The notes: generated by a model not told the origin, from the letters alone. A stretch of DNA of 64,000 bases from Allobosea sp. (GCA_017307955.1 JAFKFV010000013.1:62001-126000), one strand, 5' to 3'; counted from the first letter of the stretch, positions 8,405 to 17,146 are shown. Numbers and translations: made by a program.

Positions 8405-9475
8405 ATGGCCTTCCTCTCGATCAGCCGTCTCACCAAGACCTTCGGCACCAACACCACGGTGAAGGGCGCCGACCTCGAGGTCGAGCGAGGCGAGTTCCTG
8501 ACCTTGCTCGGCCCGTCCGGCTGCGGCAAGACGACGATCCTGCGCATGGTCGCCGGCTTCGAGACCCCGACGAGCGGCACGATCCGCATCGATGGCAAGG
8601 ACGTGACCGACCTGAAGCCGCATCAGCGCAAGATCGGCATGGTGTTCCAGGCCTATGCGCTGTTCCCCAACATGTCGGTGCGCGACAACATCGCCTTCGG
8701 CCTCAAGGTGGCGCATCGCAGCGCCTCCGAGATCGATGCCCGCGTCAAGGAGATGCTCGAGCTCATCAAGCTGCCGCAGCTCGCCGACCGCTATCCCTAT
8801 CAGCTCTCGGGCGGCCAGCAGCAGCGCGTCGCCCTCGCCCGCGCGCTCGCCATCAAGCCGCAGATCCTGCTGCTCGACGAGCCGCTCTCCGCGCTCGACG
8901 CCAAGATCCGCGTCTCGCTGCGCGAAGAGATCCGCGCCCTGCAGCGCCAGCTCGGCATCACGACGATCTTCGTGACGCATGACCAGGAAGAGGCGCTGTC
9001 GATGTCGGACCGCATCTGCGTCATGAGCGAGGGCCGCATCGAGCAGCTCGGCACGCCCTTCGAGATCTACAACTATCCGAAGACCCGCTTCGTCGCGTCC
9101 TTCGTCGGCACGCTCAACATCCTGCGTGGCAAGGTGACCGACGGCGCCGCCGGCCGCGTGCAGATCGACGGCCAGGAAGTCGTGACCAATCGTGGCCTCA
9201 ACGGCGCCTCGACCGGCGACGAGGTCGCGGTGGCGCTGCGCCCCGAGGCGCTGTCGATCGGCCGCGCCAACGGCCAGAGTAACAATCTCGACGGCGTCAT
9301 CGACGAGGTGCATTTCCTCGGCTCGGTGGTGCGCATCCGCGTGCGCTTCAGCGACACCGCCGTCTCGCTCGACACCTTCAACCGCCCCAACGCGGCCCCG
9401 CCGGAGCGGGGCCAGCCGATCACGGTCAATTTCGGCCGCGAGGACATCCTCGTGCTCGAGGGGCCGGCCCACTGA
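8405..9475 (+). CDS. ABC transporter ATP-binding protein (PotA/FbpC-like)
   Basis: A 356-residue ATPase. It has Walker A GPSGCGKTT (about residues 36-44), the Q-loop in VFQAYALFP, signature LSGGQQQRVALARAL, Walker B ILLLDEPLSALDA and the H-loop VTHDQ. A C-terminal regulatory region of about 120 residues has TOBE-like character, as in PotA/FbpC. The ATG at 8405 is chosen because family homology starts there; upstream in-frame codons lie within the permease gene. It energises the importer encoded at 5518-8378. The gene ends 93 bp from a convergent aldo/keto reductase, with a palindrome between them. Confidence 0.9.
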   Translation: MAFLSISRLTKTFGTNTTVKGADLEVERGEFLTLLGPSGCGKTTILRMVAGFETPTSGTIRIDGKDVTDLKPHQRKIGMVFQAYALFPNMSVRDNIAFGLKVAHRSASEIDARVKEMLELIKLPQLADRYPYQLSGGQQQRVALARALAIKPQILLLDEPLSALDAKIRVSLREEIRALQRQLGITTIFVTHDQEEALSMSDRICVMSEGRIEQLGTPFEIYNYPKTRFVASFVGTLNILRGKVTDGAAGRVQIDGQEVVTNRGLNGASTGDEVAVALRPEALSIGRANGQSNNLDGVIDEVHFLGSVVRIRVRFSDTAVSLDTFNRPNAAPPERGQPITVNFGREDILVLEGPAH

Positions 9476-9515
9476 GGCGCCTGTCGGCACGACCTTGTCT
9501 CAGACCGGAACCTTC

Positions 9516-9538
9516 CACCTCTCCCTGAGGGAGAGGTG
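9516..9538. terminator. Perfect palindrome between convergent genes
   Basis: An 11-bp perfect inverted repeat around a single base (CACCTCTCCCT-G-AGGGAGAGGTG), placed between the ends of two convergent genes. It can form the same hairpin on either strand and so may act as a bidirectional terminator. The sequence type is also common as a dispersed intergenic repeat in Hyphomicrobiales. Confidence 0.55.
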
Positions 9539-9568
9539 AGGCATGCAATCGCGCTCGACGAGGTCCTC

Positions 9569-10555
9569 CTACGCCGCCACCCTTGCCCGTCCGAGCAGCC
9601 GCTCGATCTCGTCCATGACATCGGCCGGCAGCGGGCCGAAGGCGAGCGCGCCGGCATTCTCCTCCGCTTGCCGCACGGTCCGGATGCCTGGGATCGGCAG
9701 CGTCGCCGGCGAGCGGGCCCAGAGCCAGCCGATCGCGCCCTGCGAAAGCGTGCGGCCGCCGGTCGTCAGGCATTCGCGGATGGCGTCGAGGCGGGCCGCA
9801 AATTCCGGCGAGACGCGGCCATCCTTGAAATAGGTAAGCCATTCCAGCGAGGCCGAGCGCACGTCATTGGCGGCGAGTTGCATCGACGGCGTGAACTTGC
9901 CGGAGAGAAGGCCCATCGCGAGCGGTCCGCGGTCGATCGAGATCAGCCCGGCCTTCTCGATGACGGCGATCATCGCGTCGGCGGGATCGAGCACGTTCAT
10001 GTTGTGCTGGATGGCGACGAAGCCCTCGCGGCCGGCAAAGGCGGCGGCACTCTCCGGCGTATCCGTGCTCCAGCCGAAGGCAGCGATCTTGCCTGACGCG
10101 CGCAGGCGCCCGAGATGGTCGAAGACGGCTTCCGCTTCGGCAACCGGCAGATAGCCGACATGCAGCTGCAGGAGGTCGATCTGCTCGCGGCGGAGGTTCC
10201 TGAGCGATGTCTCGACGATGCGGGTGATGAAGTCCGGCGCGACATTATCGGCCAGCGCCTGCTTCGTCTCCGGATCGACGACATGGCCGAATTTGGTGGC
10301 GATCACCACATCCTTGCGGCCTTCCAGCGCGCGGCCGAGCACCCGCTCCGAATGGCCGCCGCCATAGTTGCTGGCGGTATCGAAGAAGCGGATGCCGAGA
10401 TCGAGGGCGCGATGGATGGCGGCGATCGACTCGTCGTCATCCACATTGCCCCAGCCGAGCGGTACGTCGCCGGCGAAGAACGGGCCGCCGATCGCCCAGC
10501 CGCCGAAGCCGAGCGCGGGTATCTCGAGACCATCCCAGAGCGAGCGCATGAGCAT
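9569..10555 (-). CDS. Aldo/keto reductase
   Basis: A 328-residue NADP-dependent oxidoreductase of the AKR superfamily (TIM barrel). The catalytic tetrad is visible as Asp59 (FFDTASNYG), Tyr64, Lys88 (ATKFG) and His132 (LQLHVGY). The C-terminal cofactor region includes PIPGIRTVRQAEENAGA. It is divergent from a LysR regulator at 10701, and a short repeated motif lies in its promoter region (10584-10599), suggesting LysR control. Substrate unknown; related proteins reduce sugar-derived aldehydes or oxidise L-galactose/L-fucose. Confidence 0.87.
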   Translation of the reverse strand: MLMRSLWDGLEIPALGFGGWAIGGPFFAGDVPLGWGNVDDDESIAAIHRALDLGIRFFDTASNYGGGHSERVLGRALEGRKDVVIATKFGHVVDPETKQALADNVAPDFITRIVETSLRNLRREQIDLLQLHVGYLPVAEAEAVFDHLGRLRASGKIAAFGWSTDTPESAAAFAGREGFVAIQHNMNVLDPADAMIAVIEKAGLISIDRGPLAMGLLSGKFTPSMQLAANDVRSASLEWLTYFKDGRVSPEFAARLDAIRECLTTGGRTLSQGAIGWLWARSPATLPIPGIRTVRQAEENAGALAFGPLPADVMDEIERLLGRARVAA

Positions 10556-10583
10556 CGCGAAACTCCTTGTCGAGGCTGATTGA

Positions 10584-10599
10584 ATTCAGGAATGAAAGG
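10584..10599. promoter_or_regulatory. Candidate LysR site, copy 1 (AKR promoter side)
   Basis: AATTCAGGAATGAAAG, with internal dyad ATTC-AG-GAAT, 29-44 bp upstream of the aldo/keto reductase start. It matches 14 of 16 bases of the second copy at 10692. Function as an operator is inferred from position only. Confidence 0.45.
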
Positions 10600-10690
10600 G
10601 AGAGGCCGGCGCGAGCAACGATGTCGCGCGGCGATGGCGAGAGAATTGCGCCCGCGAGGGGGCTTGCGCAATCGCCAGTTCCGCATGATG

Positions 10691-10707
10691 CATTTCAGAA
10701 ATGAAAG
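10691..10707. promoter_or_regulatory. Candidate LysR site, copy 2 (overlaps LysR start)
   Basis: CATTTCAGAAATG is a perfect dyad around a central A and ends inside the LysR start codon at 10701; the repeat continues as AAAG. Such a position fits autorepression by a LysR-type regulator. The two copies are direct repeats about 108 bp apart. Confidence 0.45.
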
Positions 10708-11570
10708 ACCTCGACTGGAACGATCTCTCGCTCTTCCTCGCCGTCGCGCGCGATGGCGGCCTCGGCCCCGCCGCGCGGCGTACCGGCACCAGCGCCGCGA
10801 CGCTCGGCCGACGCATCACCGCGCTCGAAAAGGCGCTCGGCCTCCGCCTGTTCGATCGCGGACGCCTCGGCTACGACCTGACGGATGCGGGACGCACGCT
10901 GCTTGCCCAGGCCGAGGAGGTCGAGCAGGCGGTCGCCGTGATCCAGCGCTGGCGGGCCAACGAAACCAGCCGCCGCGCCGTCCGCATCTCGGCCGGAACC
11001 TGGATGACGTCCTTCCTCGCCGCCCATATCGGCGCGGTGCATGAGACCGGCGACGGCTGGACGGCCGAATTCGTCACCGCCAATGCCCGGCTCGACATTG
11101 CCCGCCGCGCCGCCGATATCGGCATCCGCAACCGCCGGCCGGACGGGGTCGGGCTGGCGGGCCGCCGCGTCGCGACCGTCTGCTTCGCCGCCTATGCGCT
11201 GGCCGGCCGCGAGGGCGAGGATCTTCCCTGGATCGCGCTGGCCGGCGAAGCGGCGATCACGCCCTCGGCTGAATGGCTGGCCCGCCGGCAGGACGCGGCG
11301 ATCGGCTTTCGCTGCACCGATGCCCGCACGCTTCTCGACCTTGCCCGGGCCGGTGCCGGCCGCGCCGTGCTGCCCTGCCTCATCGGCGATGCCGAGCCGG
11401 CGCTGCGGCGCGCGAGCCCACCGATTGCCGAACTCGCTTCGGAGCAATGGCTGGTGACGCATCACGACGACCGCCACGACCCGGCCGTCCATGCCGCGGC
11501 CGAGCGCATCTCGAAGCTGATCCGCGCCCATCGCCCGCTCTTCGCAGGCGAGCAGCCGCACGGGGCGTGA
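10701..11570 (+). CDS. LysR-family transcriptional regulator
   Basis: A 289-residue LysR-type regulator. The N-terminal winged helix-turn-helix spans about residues 5-64 (LSLFLAVARDGGLGPAARRTGTSAATLGRRITALE), followed by the linker helix and a co-inducer-binding domain that is shorter and more divergent than usual. It is divergently transcribed from the aldo/keto reductase gene, the classic arrangement for a LysR target. A palindrome overlapping its own start codon suggests autoregulation. The inducer is unknown. Confidence 0.88.
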   Translation: MKDLDWNDLSLFLAVARDGGLGPAARRTGTSAATLGRRITALEKALGLRLFDRGRLGYDLTDAGRTLLAQAEEVEQAVAVIQRWRANETSRRAVRISAGTWMTSFLAAHIGAVHETGDGWTAEFVTANARLDIARRAADIGIRNRRPDGVGLAGRRVATVCFAAYALAGREGEDLPWIALAGEAAITPSAEWLARRQDAAIGFRCTDARTLLDLARAGAGRAVLPCLIGDAEPALRRASPPIAELASEQWLVTHHDDRHDPAVHAAAERISKLIRAHRPLFAGEQPHGA

Positions 11571-11587
11571 GGTTCAGGCCGCCTTGC

Positions 11588-12436
11588 TCAGACGGCTTTG
11601 GCGATGCGGTCGAAGGCCAGCAGGCGTTCGAGCAGGGCCGGCAGTTCGGCGATCGGCACCATGTTCGGACCGTCGGACGGCGCGCGGTCCGGGTCCTCAT
11701 GCGTCTCGATGAAGACCGCCGCGACGCCGACCGCGACGGCGGCGCGCGCCAGCACCGGCACGAACTCCCGCTGCCCGCCCGAGGAACCGCCCTGCCCGCC
11801 CGGCTGCTGCACCGAATGCGTGGCGTCGAAGACGATCGGCGCGCCATAGCCGGCCATGATCGGCAACGCCCGGAAGTCGGTGACGAGCGTGTTGTAGCCG
11901 AAGCTCGCGCCGCGCTCCGTCAGGAGCACGTTCGGATTGCCGCTCGCCGTGATCTTGTCGAGGACATTCTTCATGTCCCAGGGGGCGAGGAACTGCCCCT
12001 TCTTCACATTGACGACGCGCCCGGTCTCGGCCGCCGCAATGAGAAGGTCCGTCTGGCGGCTGAGAAAGGCCGGGATCTGCAGGATGTCGACGACCTCGGC
12101 GACCGGCGCGCACTGCTCGCGCTCATGGATGTCGGTGAGGATCGGCAGGCCGAACTCCCGGCGGAGATCGGCGAAGATCGGCAGCGCCGCCTCGAGCCCG
12201 GCGCCGCGCTTGCCGGAAAGGCTGGTCCGGTTCGCCTTGTCGAAGGACGTCTTGTAGACGAGGCCGATGCCGAGCCCGGCCGCGATCTCCTTGAGCCGGC
12301 CGGCCATGTCGAAGGCATGCTGCCGGCTCTCGAGCTGGCAGGGGCCGGCGATCAGCGTCAGCGGCAGGTCGTTGCCGAAGGTGACCGGGCCGGCGCCGCC
12401 ATCGACGCTGACATGGGCATTGGGAGAAAGGGACAT
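11588..12436 (-). CDS. kdsA: 3-deoxy-8-phosphooctulonate synthase (KDO-8-P synthase)
   Basis: KdsA condenses phosphoenolpyruvate with arabinose 5-phosphate to give KDO 8-phosphate for lipopolysaccharide inner core. The 282-residue length matches the family. Visible signatures are [10 protein letters not shown] near the N-terminus, [45 protein letters not shown] and [15 protein letters not shown]. The ATG at 12436 is chosen; an upstream extension overlaps tRNA-Arg. In many relatives kdsA sits beside pyrG or eno, whereas here it stands alone between a convergent LysR gene and a tRNA gene. Essential housekeeping function; cytoplasmic. Confidence 0.95.
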   Translation of the reverse strand: MSLSPNAHVSVDGGAGPVTFGNDLPLTLIAGPCQLESRQHAFDMAGRLKEIAAGLGIGLVYKTSFDKANRTSLSGKRGAGLEAALPIFADLRREFGLPILTDIHEREQCAPVAEVVDILQIPAFLSRQTDLLIAAAETGRVVNVKKGQFLAPWDMKNVLDKITASGNPNVLLTERGASFGYNTLVTDFRALPIMAGYGAPIVFDATHSVQQPGGQGGSSGGQREFVPVLARAAVAVGVAAVFIETHEDPDRAPSDGPNMVPIAELPALLERLLAFDRIAKAV

Positions 12437-12487
12437 CGGATAGCCTCGTGGAACGGACGCAGCTTCCATACACGCCGAGGCGTGAGG

Positions 12488-12564
12488 TGGCGACCCCGGC
12501 GTGACTCGAACACGCAACCACTCGCTTAGAAGGCGAGTGCTCTATCCGGTTGAGCTACGGGGCC
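12488..12564 (-). tRNA. tRNA-Arg (anticodon TCT)
   Basis: On the minus strand a complete cloverleaf folds. The acceptor GGCCCCG pairs with CGGGGTC, the anticodon stem-loop ACTCGC-CTTCTAA-GCGAGT gives anticodon TCT, and the T-loop is GTTCGAGTC. The discriminator is G and CCA is encoded. 77 nt in total. Confidence 0.95.
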
Positions 12565-12603
12565 GGATCAGGAGCGGCGGCCGGCGTACGCCAAGCCGAA
12601 TGC

Positions 12604-12909
12604 TTAGTGCGTCCAGGGCTGCAGGCGGCCGTACCGGAAATTGTCTGAATAGGAGATCTTCTTGCGCGTCGCCTCGTGCGGCTCAAAGACGCGATAGGGA
12701 ATGCCGTTCTTCTCGGCATAGGCGATCGCCTCTTCCAGCGTCTCGAAGCTGAGCTTGATCTGCCGCTTCATGTCGGCCGAGGAGGTGTAGCCCATCAAGG
12801 GTTCGACCGCGAGTGGCACCTCGGGCTCGTAGGTCAGCATCCAGCGCTCGGTCTTGGCCTGGCCGGACTGCATGGCGTTGCGCGCCGGCTTGAAGATACG
12901 TGCAACCAT
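12604..12909 (-). CDS. NDUFS4-like complex I accessory subunit (ETC complex I subunit family)
   Basis: A 101-residue protein starting MVARIFKPARNAMQSG. The motifs W-M-L-T-Y-E-P (residues 24-30), GYTSSADM, FETLEEAIAYAEKNG and NFRYGRLQPWTH are characteristic of the bacterial homologues of the mitochondrial 18-kDa complex I subunit NDUFS4. Such accessory subunits are found in Alphaproteobacteria and plants or animals and help assemble or stabilise NADH:quinone oxidoreductase. The ATG at 12909 is preferred to an upstream in-frame codon. It stands between two tRNA genes on the same strand, away from any nuo genes. Confidence 0.88.
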   Translation of the reverse strand: MVARIFKPARNAMQSGQAKTERWMLTYEPEVPLAVEPLMGYTSSADMKRQIKLSFETLEEAIAYAEKNGIPYRVFEPHEATRKKISYSDNFRYGRLQPWTH

Positions 12910-12947
12910 GTCTTCGCTCTGTTCCCAGCTACCGCCCACAATATCGA

Positions 12948-13024
<77 letters not shown>

Positions 13025-13067
13025 CGACCGACGTCGGGCCTCGATTAGCATTTCAACGCCGCCGACC

Positions 13068-13149
13068 GCAAGCGCGGCAAGGCCGCGCAATCTCCGCAAA
13101 GCAAGCGCGGCAAGGCCGCGCAACCCCCGCAAAGCAAGCGCGGCAAGGC
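13068..13149. repeat. 33-bp tandem repeat, about 2.5 copies
   Basis: Copies begin at 13068, 13101 and 13134 (the last partial) with a 33-bp period. Each unit contains GCGCGG-CAAGG-CCGCGC, a six-pair hairpin with a five-base loop. Only four bases separate it from the end of the DUF192 gene, so the hairpins could terminate that transcript or the tRNA-Pro region. The period is a multiple of three, and every frame remains open through it. Confidence 0.8.
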
Positions 13150-13153
13150 GCAT

Positions 13154-13630
13154 TCAACGCTTCGGGATCGTCACCTTGTCGCCCTCGGAAATCCCGAGCG
13201 CATCGGCCGTTCCGCCATTGATCTCGAAGACATAGCGGATCGCCGCCCCGCTCGGGATGACCCGGTCGGAAAGCGGCGTCGCCTTGTGCTCGATCCGCTT
13301 CACGGTGCCGGCGCCGTCGATGAACAGCATGTCGAGCGGCAGATAGGTGTTGCGCATCCAGAAGGCGACGCTCTGCTCGGTCTGGAAATCGAACAGCATG
13401 CCGTGATCCTTCGGCATGGTCTTGCGATACATGAGCCCGCGCTCGCGCTCGTCAGCCGTCACCGCCCATTCGATCGTGAAGGCATGCTTGCCCGCCGGCG
13501 TCGCGACGACGAGCTTGTCGCCCGCCGCAGCGGCATGGCTTGCGGCCGGCGCGAGCGAAGCAATGAAGGCGATGAACGCAGCGAGAAGGAGTGCGAACCC
13601 GCCCGGCCGGCGCGAAGCAATGGCGGTCAT
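13154..13630 (-). CDS. DUF192 family exported protein
   Basis: A 158-residue protein with a Sec signal peptide (hydrophobic stretch about residues 11-32, cleavage near SHA-AA) and a DUF192 domain. The diagnostic motifs are ERERGLMYRKTMPKDHGMLF and FWMRNTYLPLDMLFID, followed by EINGGTADALGISEGD. The biochemical role of the family is not established. The start ATG lies two bases after the stop of the upstream cold-shock protein gene, so the two are almost certainly one operon. Confidence 0.88.
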   Translation of the reverse strand: MTAIASRRPGGFALLLAAFIAFIASLAPAASHAAAAGDKLVVATPAGKHAFTIEWAVTADERERGLMYRKTMPKDHGMLFDFQTEQSVAFWMRNTYLPLDMLFIDGAGTVKRIEHKATPLSDRVIPSGAAIRYVFEINGGTADALGISEGDKVTIPKR

Positions 13631-13632
13631 CG

Positions 13633-14217
13633 TCAATGCGAGGAGGCGGGGCCGCCCATGGCGCCGTCCGGCCTGATCTCGGCGGCCATCAGCCCCTTGT
13701 CGCCCGGCCCGAAGCGGACGAGCACGGTCTGTCCGGGGCGAAGCTCCATGAGGCCGAAGCGGCGGAGCGTCTCCATATGGACGAAGATGTCCTCGGTCCC
13801 CTCGCCGCGCGAGACGAAGCCGTAGCCCTTCACGCGGTTGAACCATTTGACGACGCAGCGCTCGAGGCCGCTCGTCGGCGTCACGACCTGATGGGTACGC
13901 GGCGGTCCGGCCTGCGCGGGATGCACGGCGGTCGATTCGTCCATCGAGAGGATGCGGAAAGCCTGCAGGCCGCGCGCGCCCTTGACTGCCTCGCAGACGA
14001 TCCGCGCGCCTTCATAGGCGGTCTGGAAGCCGTCGCGGCGGAGGCAGGTGACATGCAGCAGCACGTCCTTGCTGCCGTCGTCCGGAATAATGAAGCCGTA
14101 GCCCTTGGAGGCGTCGAACCACTTGATGGCTCCGACAACCTCGACGAGGTCCAGCCCGGCAGCATCCTCGCCCGTATCGAGCGACGCCGACGAACCGGCG
14201 TTTATCTTGGACCCCAT
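13633..14217 (-). CDS. Double cold-shock-domain protein
   Basis: A 194-residue protein with two cold-shock domains. The first covers about residues 27-95 ([27 protein letters not shown]) and the second about 118-185 ([26 protein letters not shown]). Both keep RNP1-like K-G-Y/F-G-F and RNP2-like hydrophobic-H-V/M motifs, so nucleic-acid binding is expected. Tandem CSD proteins of this size are typical of Hyphomicrobiales. It heads a two-gene operon with the DUF192 gene. About 300 bp separate it from divergent gloA; no other gene is visible there. Confidence 0.92.
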   Translation of the reverse strand: MGSKINAGSSASLDTGEDAAGLDLVEVVGAIKWFDASKGYGFIIPDDGSKDVLLHVTCLRRDGFQTAYEGARIVCEAVKGARGLQAFRILSMDESTAVHPAQAGPPRTHQVVTPTSGLERCVVKWFNRVKGYGFVSRGEGTEDIFVHMETLRRFGLMELRPGQTVLVRFGPGDKGLMAAEIRPDGAMGGPASSH

Positions 14218-14515
14218 AGGCTTCGGCCCCCAGTCCGGCCGCTCCTGGCGGCCGCAAGTTTACGCACGCATGTCCGGCAACCAGAAAAGCGATTCGCAAT
14301 CCGAAACGCCAGTCACCGATTCCTTGCCAAGAGAATAAGCGTGCCCGAATCTCCTGACCAGTGACCTTGAGGCCACAAGCCCGGAAATCCGCGCCGGTTC
14401 CGCAAGGTCATCGCGTTTGTCGATCGCGGTGCTTGGCCATATGGTGCGGTCAGCCGGCGGCCGGGATCGTTTCCCGGCCCGCCGGAATCATCGAACCCCG
14501 GGAGGCCTGCCGCCG

Positions 14516-14935
14516 ATGAAATACCTTCACACCATGGTCCGCGTCACGAATGTCGACGAATCGCTCGACTTCTACTGCAACAAGCTCGGCCTCAAGGAGA
14601 TTCGCCGCATCGAGAACGAGAAGGGTCGCTACACGCTGATCTTCCTCGCCGCGCCGGGCGACGAGAGCGCGCAGGTCGAGCTGACCTATAACTGGGACCC
14701 CGAGGTCTATGGCGAAGGCCGCAATTTCGGCCATCTCGCCTACCATGTCGACAATATCTACGAGCTCTGCGACCGCCTGCAGAAGGCCGGCGTCACCATC
14801 AACCGTCCGCCCCGCGACGGCCACATGGCCTTCATCCGCTCGCCCGACAATATCTCGATCGAGCTGATCCAGGCCGGCAGCGCCCTGCCCCCGCAGGAGC
14901 CCTGGGCCTCGATGCCGAACACCGGCAAGTGGTGA
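14516..14935 (+). CDS. gloA: Lactoylglutathione lyase (glyoxalase I)
   Basis: Glyoxalase I converts the methylglyoxal-glutathione hemithioacetal to S-lactoylglutathione in the cytoplasm. The 139-residue length and metal ligands match the bacterial nickel-type enzyme: His5, Glu55, His73 and Glu116, with FGHLAYHVDN and VTINRPPRDG as extra signatures. The ATG at 14516 follows GGGAGG at 14500-14505. An upstream in-frame ATG adds residues without homology. Confidence 0.94.
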   Translation: MKYLHTMVRVTNVDESLDFYCNKLGLKEIRRIENEKGRYTLIFLAAPGDESAQVELTYNWDPEVYGEGRNFGHLAYHVDNIYELCDRLQKAGVTINRPPRDGHMAFIRSPDNISIELIQAGSALPPQEPWASMPNTGKW

Positions 14936-15014
14936 GCGTCGTCCACAAGCTCTGTTGAAGGCGCGGCGAGGCTGCTTGTCACTGTCGGCAATCGCCTCTA
15001 TAAGCCGCGCCGAC

Positions 15015-15089
15015 GCGCCCTTCGTCTATCGGTCAGGACGCCACCCTTTCACGGTGGAGAGAGGGGTTCGATTCCCCTAGGGCGCGCCA
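15015..15089 (+). tRNA. tRNA-Glu (anticodon TTC)
   Basis: Cloverleaf with acceptor GCGCCCT paired with AGGGCGC, anticodon stem CCACC/GGTGG and loop CTTTCAC giving TTC, T-arm GGGGTTCGATTCCCC, discriminator G and encoded CCA. 75 nt. Confidence 0.95.
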
Positions 15090-15586
15090 GTTTCCCCAGA
15101 GAATGCGATCGGCCCGCGATCGCCCTGCCTCTCCCGGAACGATCCCCGACCGATCGTCCCGCCGCTGCCGCTCGGCCATCGCCGGGCGAGGCCGCGGCTG
15201 CCGCGCAATTCGCACGAGCGTGAACACGCTGCGACAAATTGGTGCGAAGAGGGTTTGTCGTCAGACAAGTTTCGTGCATTATCGATCCCTGTTCGATCGC
15301 TTGTCGGACAGGCGCCGCGGTTCGTGGCGTCGACCGGGCCTTGGAGGGGGTCCGTTCGGCCGATGCCGCTGGATGCCTGCCCACGGGGAGAAGGGAGCGG
15401 ACAGGAACGAACCTGTGCCGGCGCATCGCCGCGCGGCTCCGATGCTTCGAAAACGAAGCCAAGAATCATAACAGCGAACAAGATCAAGGAGTTGAAGCGA
15501 GGCCGTCACACGCCGCCCATCGGCGTCGGCAGTTGAGGAGGCCGCCACCCCAGGACGGGTCGCGGAAGGGAGAGTGGAGGAAGCCT
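15090..15586 (+). promoter_or_regulatory. Long leader with TTGTC dyads before sugar ABC operon
   Basis: This 497-bp gap lacks a credible gene. It holds an inverted repeat TTGTC-GTCA-GACAA at 15255-15268 and a related TTGTCGGACA at 15301-15310, which could be regulator sites for the importer operon beginning at 15587. A purine-rich stretch (GAAGGGAGAGTGGAGGAAG, about 15564-15583) provides the ribosome site. No regulator gene is adjacent, so the cognate factor is unknown. Confidence 0.4.
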
Positions 15587-17065
15587 ATGACGAGGTCGAA
15601 ATCCGGCGCCGCGATCCGTGGCGCCGTAGTCACCGCATTCATGACGTCGATGATGTCGCCGGCCTTTGCCGCGCCGCCGGTCGACTTGAGCAAATGGTCG
15701 CCCGAATATGTGAAGTCGGTCGCCGGCACCAAGGAATTCGATACCGCCGCTGATTGCGCCAAGGTCACGCCGCTCGATTACAAGGGCCGCGTGACGCTCT
15801 GGTATCAGGGCGTCTTCGAGGGCGACCCGGATATCCTCCGGCAGAACTACAAGGAATTCTTCGAGGCGTTCCGGAAGACCTATCCGAACATCACGCTTGA
15901 AGACCAGGGCATCACCTATAACGACCTGCTCGACAAGTTCCGCACCGCTCTGCTCGGCAATGCCGCGCCGATGGTCGTCCGCCTGCAGATCCTCGGCGGT
16001 ACGGAGTTCGCCTCGAAGGGCTATCTGCAGCCGCTGAAGCCGGAGGATATCGGCTATTCGAGCGAGGACTTCTGGCCGGGCGCGATGAAGGCGGTCACCT
16101 GGGACGGCGTGACCTATGGCGTGCCGACCAACAACGAGACGATGGGCTTCATCTGGAACGCCGACATATTCAAGCGCGCCGGGCTCGATCCCGAGAAGCC
16201 GCCGGCGACCTGGGACGATGTCGTCAAATACTCCAAGCAGATCCACGACAAGCTCGGCGTGTCGGGCTACGGCCTGGTCGCGCGCAAGAATGCCGGCAAC
16301 ACGCCTTATCGCTTCATGCCGCAGCTCTGGGCCTATGGCGGCGGCGTGTTCGACGAAGCCGCCGCCGATCCGACCTACAAGCAGGTGGAGCTCAACAGCG
16401 ACGCCAGCAAGCAGGCCCTGCAGGCCTCCTACGACATGTATGTCCGCGACAAGTCGGTGCCGGTCTCGGCGCTGACCAACCAGCAGGCCGACAACCAGCC
16501 GCTCTTCCTGGCCGGCCAGCTCGGCATGATGATCTCGCATCCCTCCGACTACAACGTCATGCTCGACCTGAAGAAGAAGGCGACGGGCGCCGATGCGGAG
16601 AAGGCGCAGACCGTCATCGACAACATGCGCTACGGGCTCATTCCCGCCGGCCCGGACGGCAAGCGCGCCGTCGTCTTCGGCGGCTCGAACCTGCATATCC
16701 TGAAGCCCGAATATGTGGACGGCGGCAAGGTCGACGAGCCGGCGGCCAAGGCGCTGATCTGCATGTGGACGAGCCCGGAATGGTCGCTGAAGCTCGCCTG
16801 GGTCGGCTCCAACCCCGGCAATCTCAACGGCTTCCTGACCAGCTGGATGAAGACCCGCCTCGAGACGACGCCGTTCCTCGACGTCACCACCTCGATGCTG
16901 CCCTATGGCATCCCGTTCCCGGCCCTGCCGGAATCGCCCGAGATCATGAACATCATCGTTCCGGACATGCTGCAGAACGCATTGACCGGCGCGATGACCG
17001 TCGACCAGGCCGCCGACGACGCGGCCAAGAAGGTCGAGGATCTCATGGCGGGCGGCGGGCTCTAG
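15587..17065 (+). CDS. Sugar ABC transporter substrate-binding protein
   Basis: A 492-residue periplasmic binding protein with a Sec signal peptide (cleavage likely after SPAFA near residue 29). It has the family 1 solute-binding architecture (TLWYQGVFEGDP, NAAPMVVRLQILGG, YGVPTNNETMGFIWNADIF, GFLTSW). The ATG at 15587 lies just after a purine-rich ribosome site; homology starts there. It is the first gene of a complete importer with two MalF/MalG-type permeases and a MalK/UgpC-type ATPase, so the ligand is probably a carbohydrate. No catabolic genes lie in the same operon to indicate which one. Confidence 0.88.
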   Translation: MTRSKSGAAIRGAVVTAFMTSMMSPAFAAPPVDLSKWSPEYVKSVAGTKEFDTAADCAKVTPLDYKGRVTLWYQGVFEGDPDILRQNYKEFFEAFRKTYPNITLEDQGITYNDLLDKFRTALLGNAAPMVVRLQILGGTEFASKGYLQPLKPEDIGYSSEDFWPGAMKAVTWDGVTYGVPTNNETMGFIWNADIFKRAGLDPEKPPATWDDVVKYSKQIHDKLGVSGYGLVARKNAGNTPYRFMPQLWAYGGGVFDEAAADPTYKQVELNSDASKQALQASYDMYVRDKSVPVSALTNQQADNQPLFLAGQLGMMISHPSDYNVMLDLKKKATGADAEKAQTVIDNMRYGLIPAGPDGKRAVVFGGSNLHILKPEYVDGGKVDEPAAKALICMWTSPEWSLKLAWVGSNPGNLNGFLTSWMKTRLETTPFLDVTTSMLPYGIPFPALPESPEIMNIIVPDMLQNALTGAMTVDQAADDAAKKVEDLMAGGGL

Positions 17066-17089
17066 GCGCCGTCACCGACGCATGATCGA

Positions 17090-17116
17090 CCGGCCACGCC
17101 CCTGCGGCGTGGCCGG
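17090..17116 (+). promoter_or_regulatory. Intercistronic hairpin after sugar-binding protein gene
   Basis: A perfect 11-bp inverted repeat, CCGGCCACGCC and GGCGTGGCCGG, with loop CCTGC. It lies between the binding-protein stop and the permease GTG. There is no T-run. It probably protects the upstream mRNA or partially terminates, giving more binding protein than permease. Confidence 0.7.
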
Positions 17117-17146
17117 CACATCCCCATCCTGCAGAGGTGTGCCACA

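Noticed and set aside
13068..13149. Tandem repeats as a small CRISPR array
   Set aside because: Units are contiguous with no unique spacers, and no cas genes are near.
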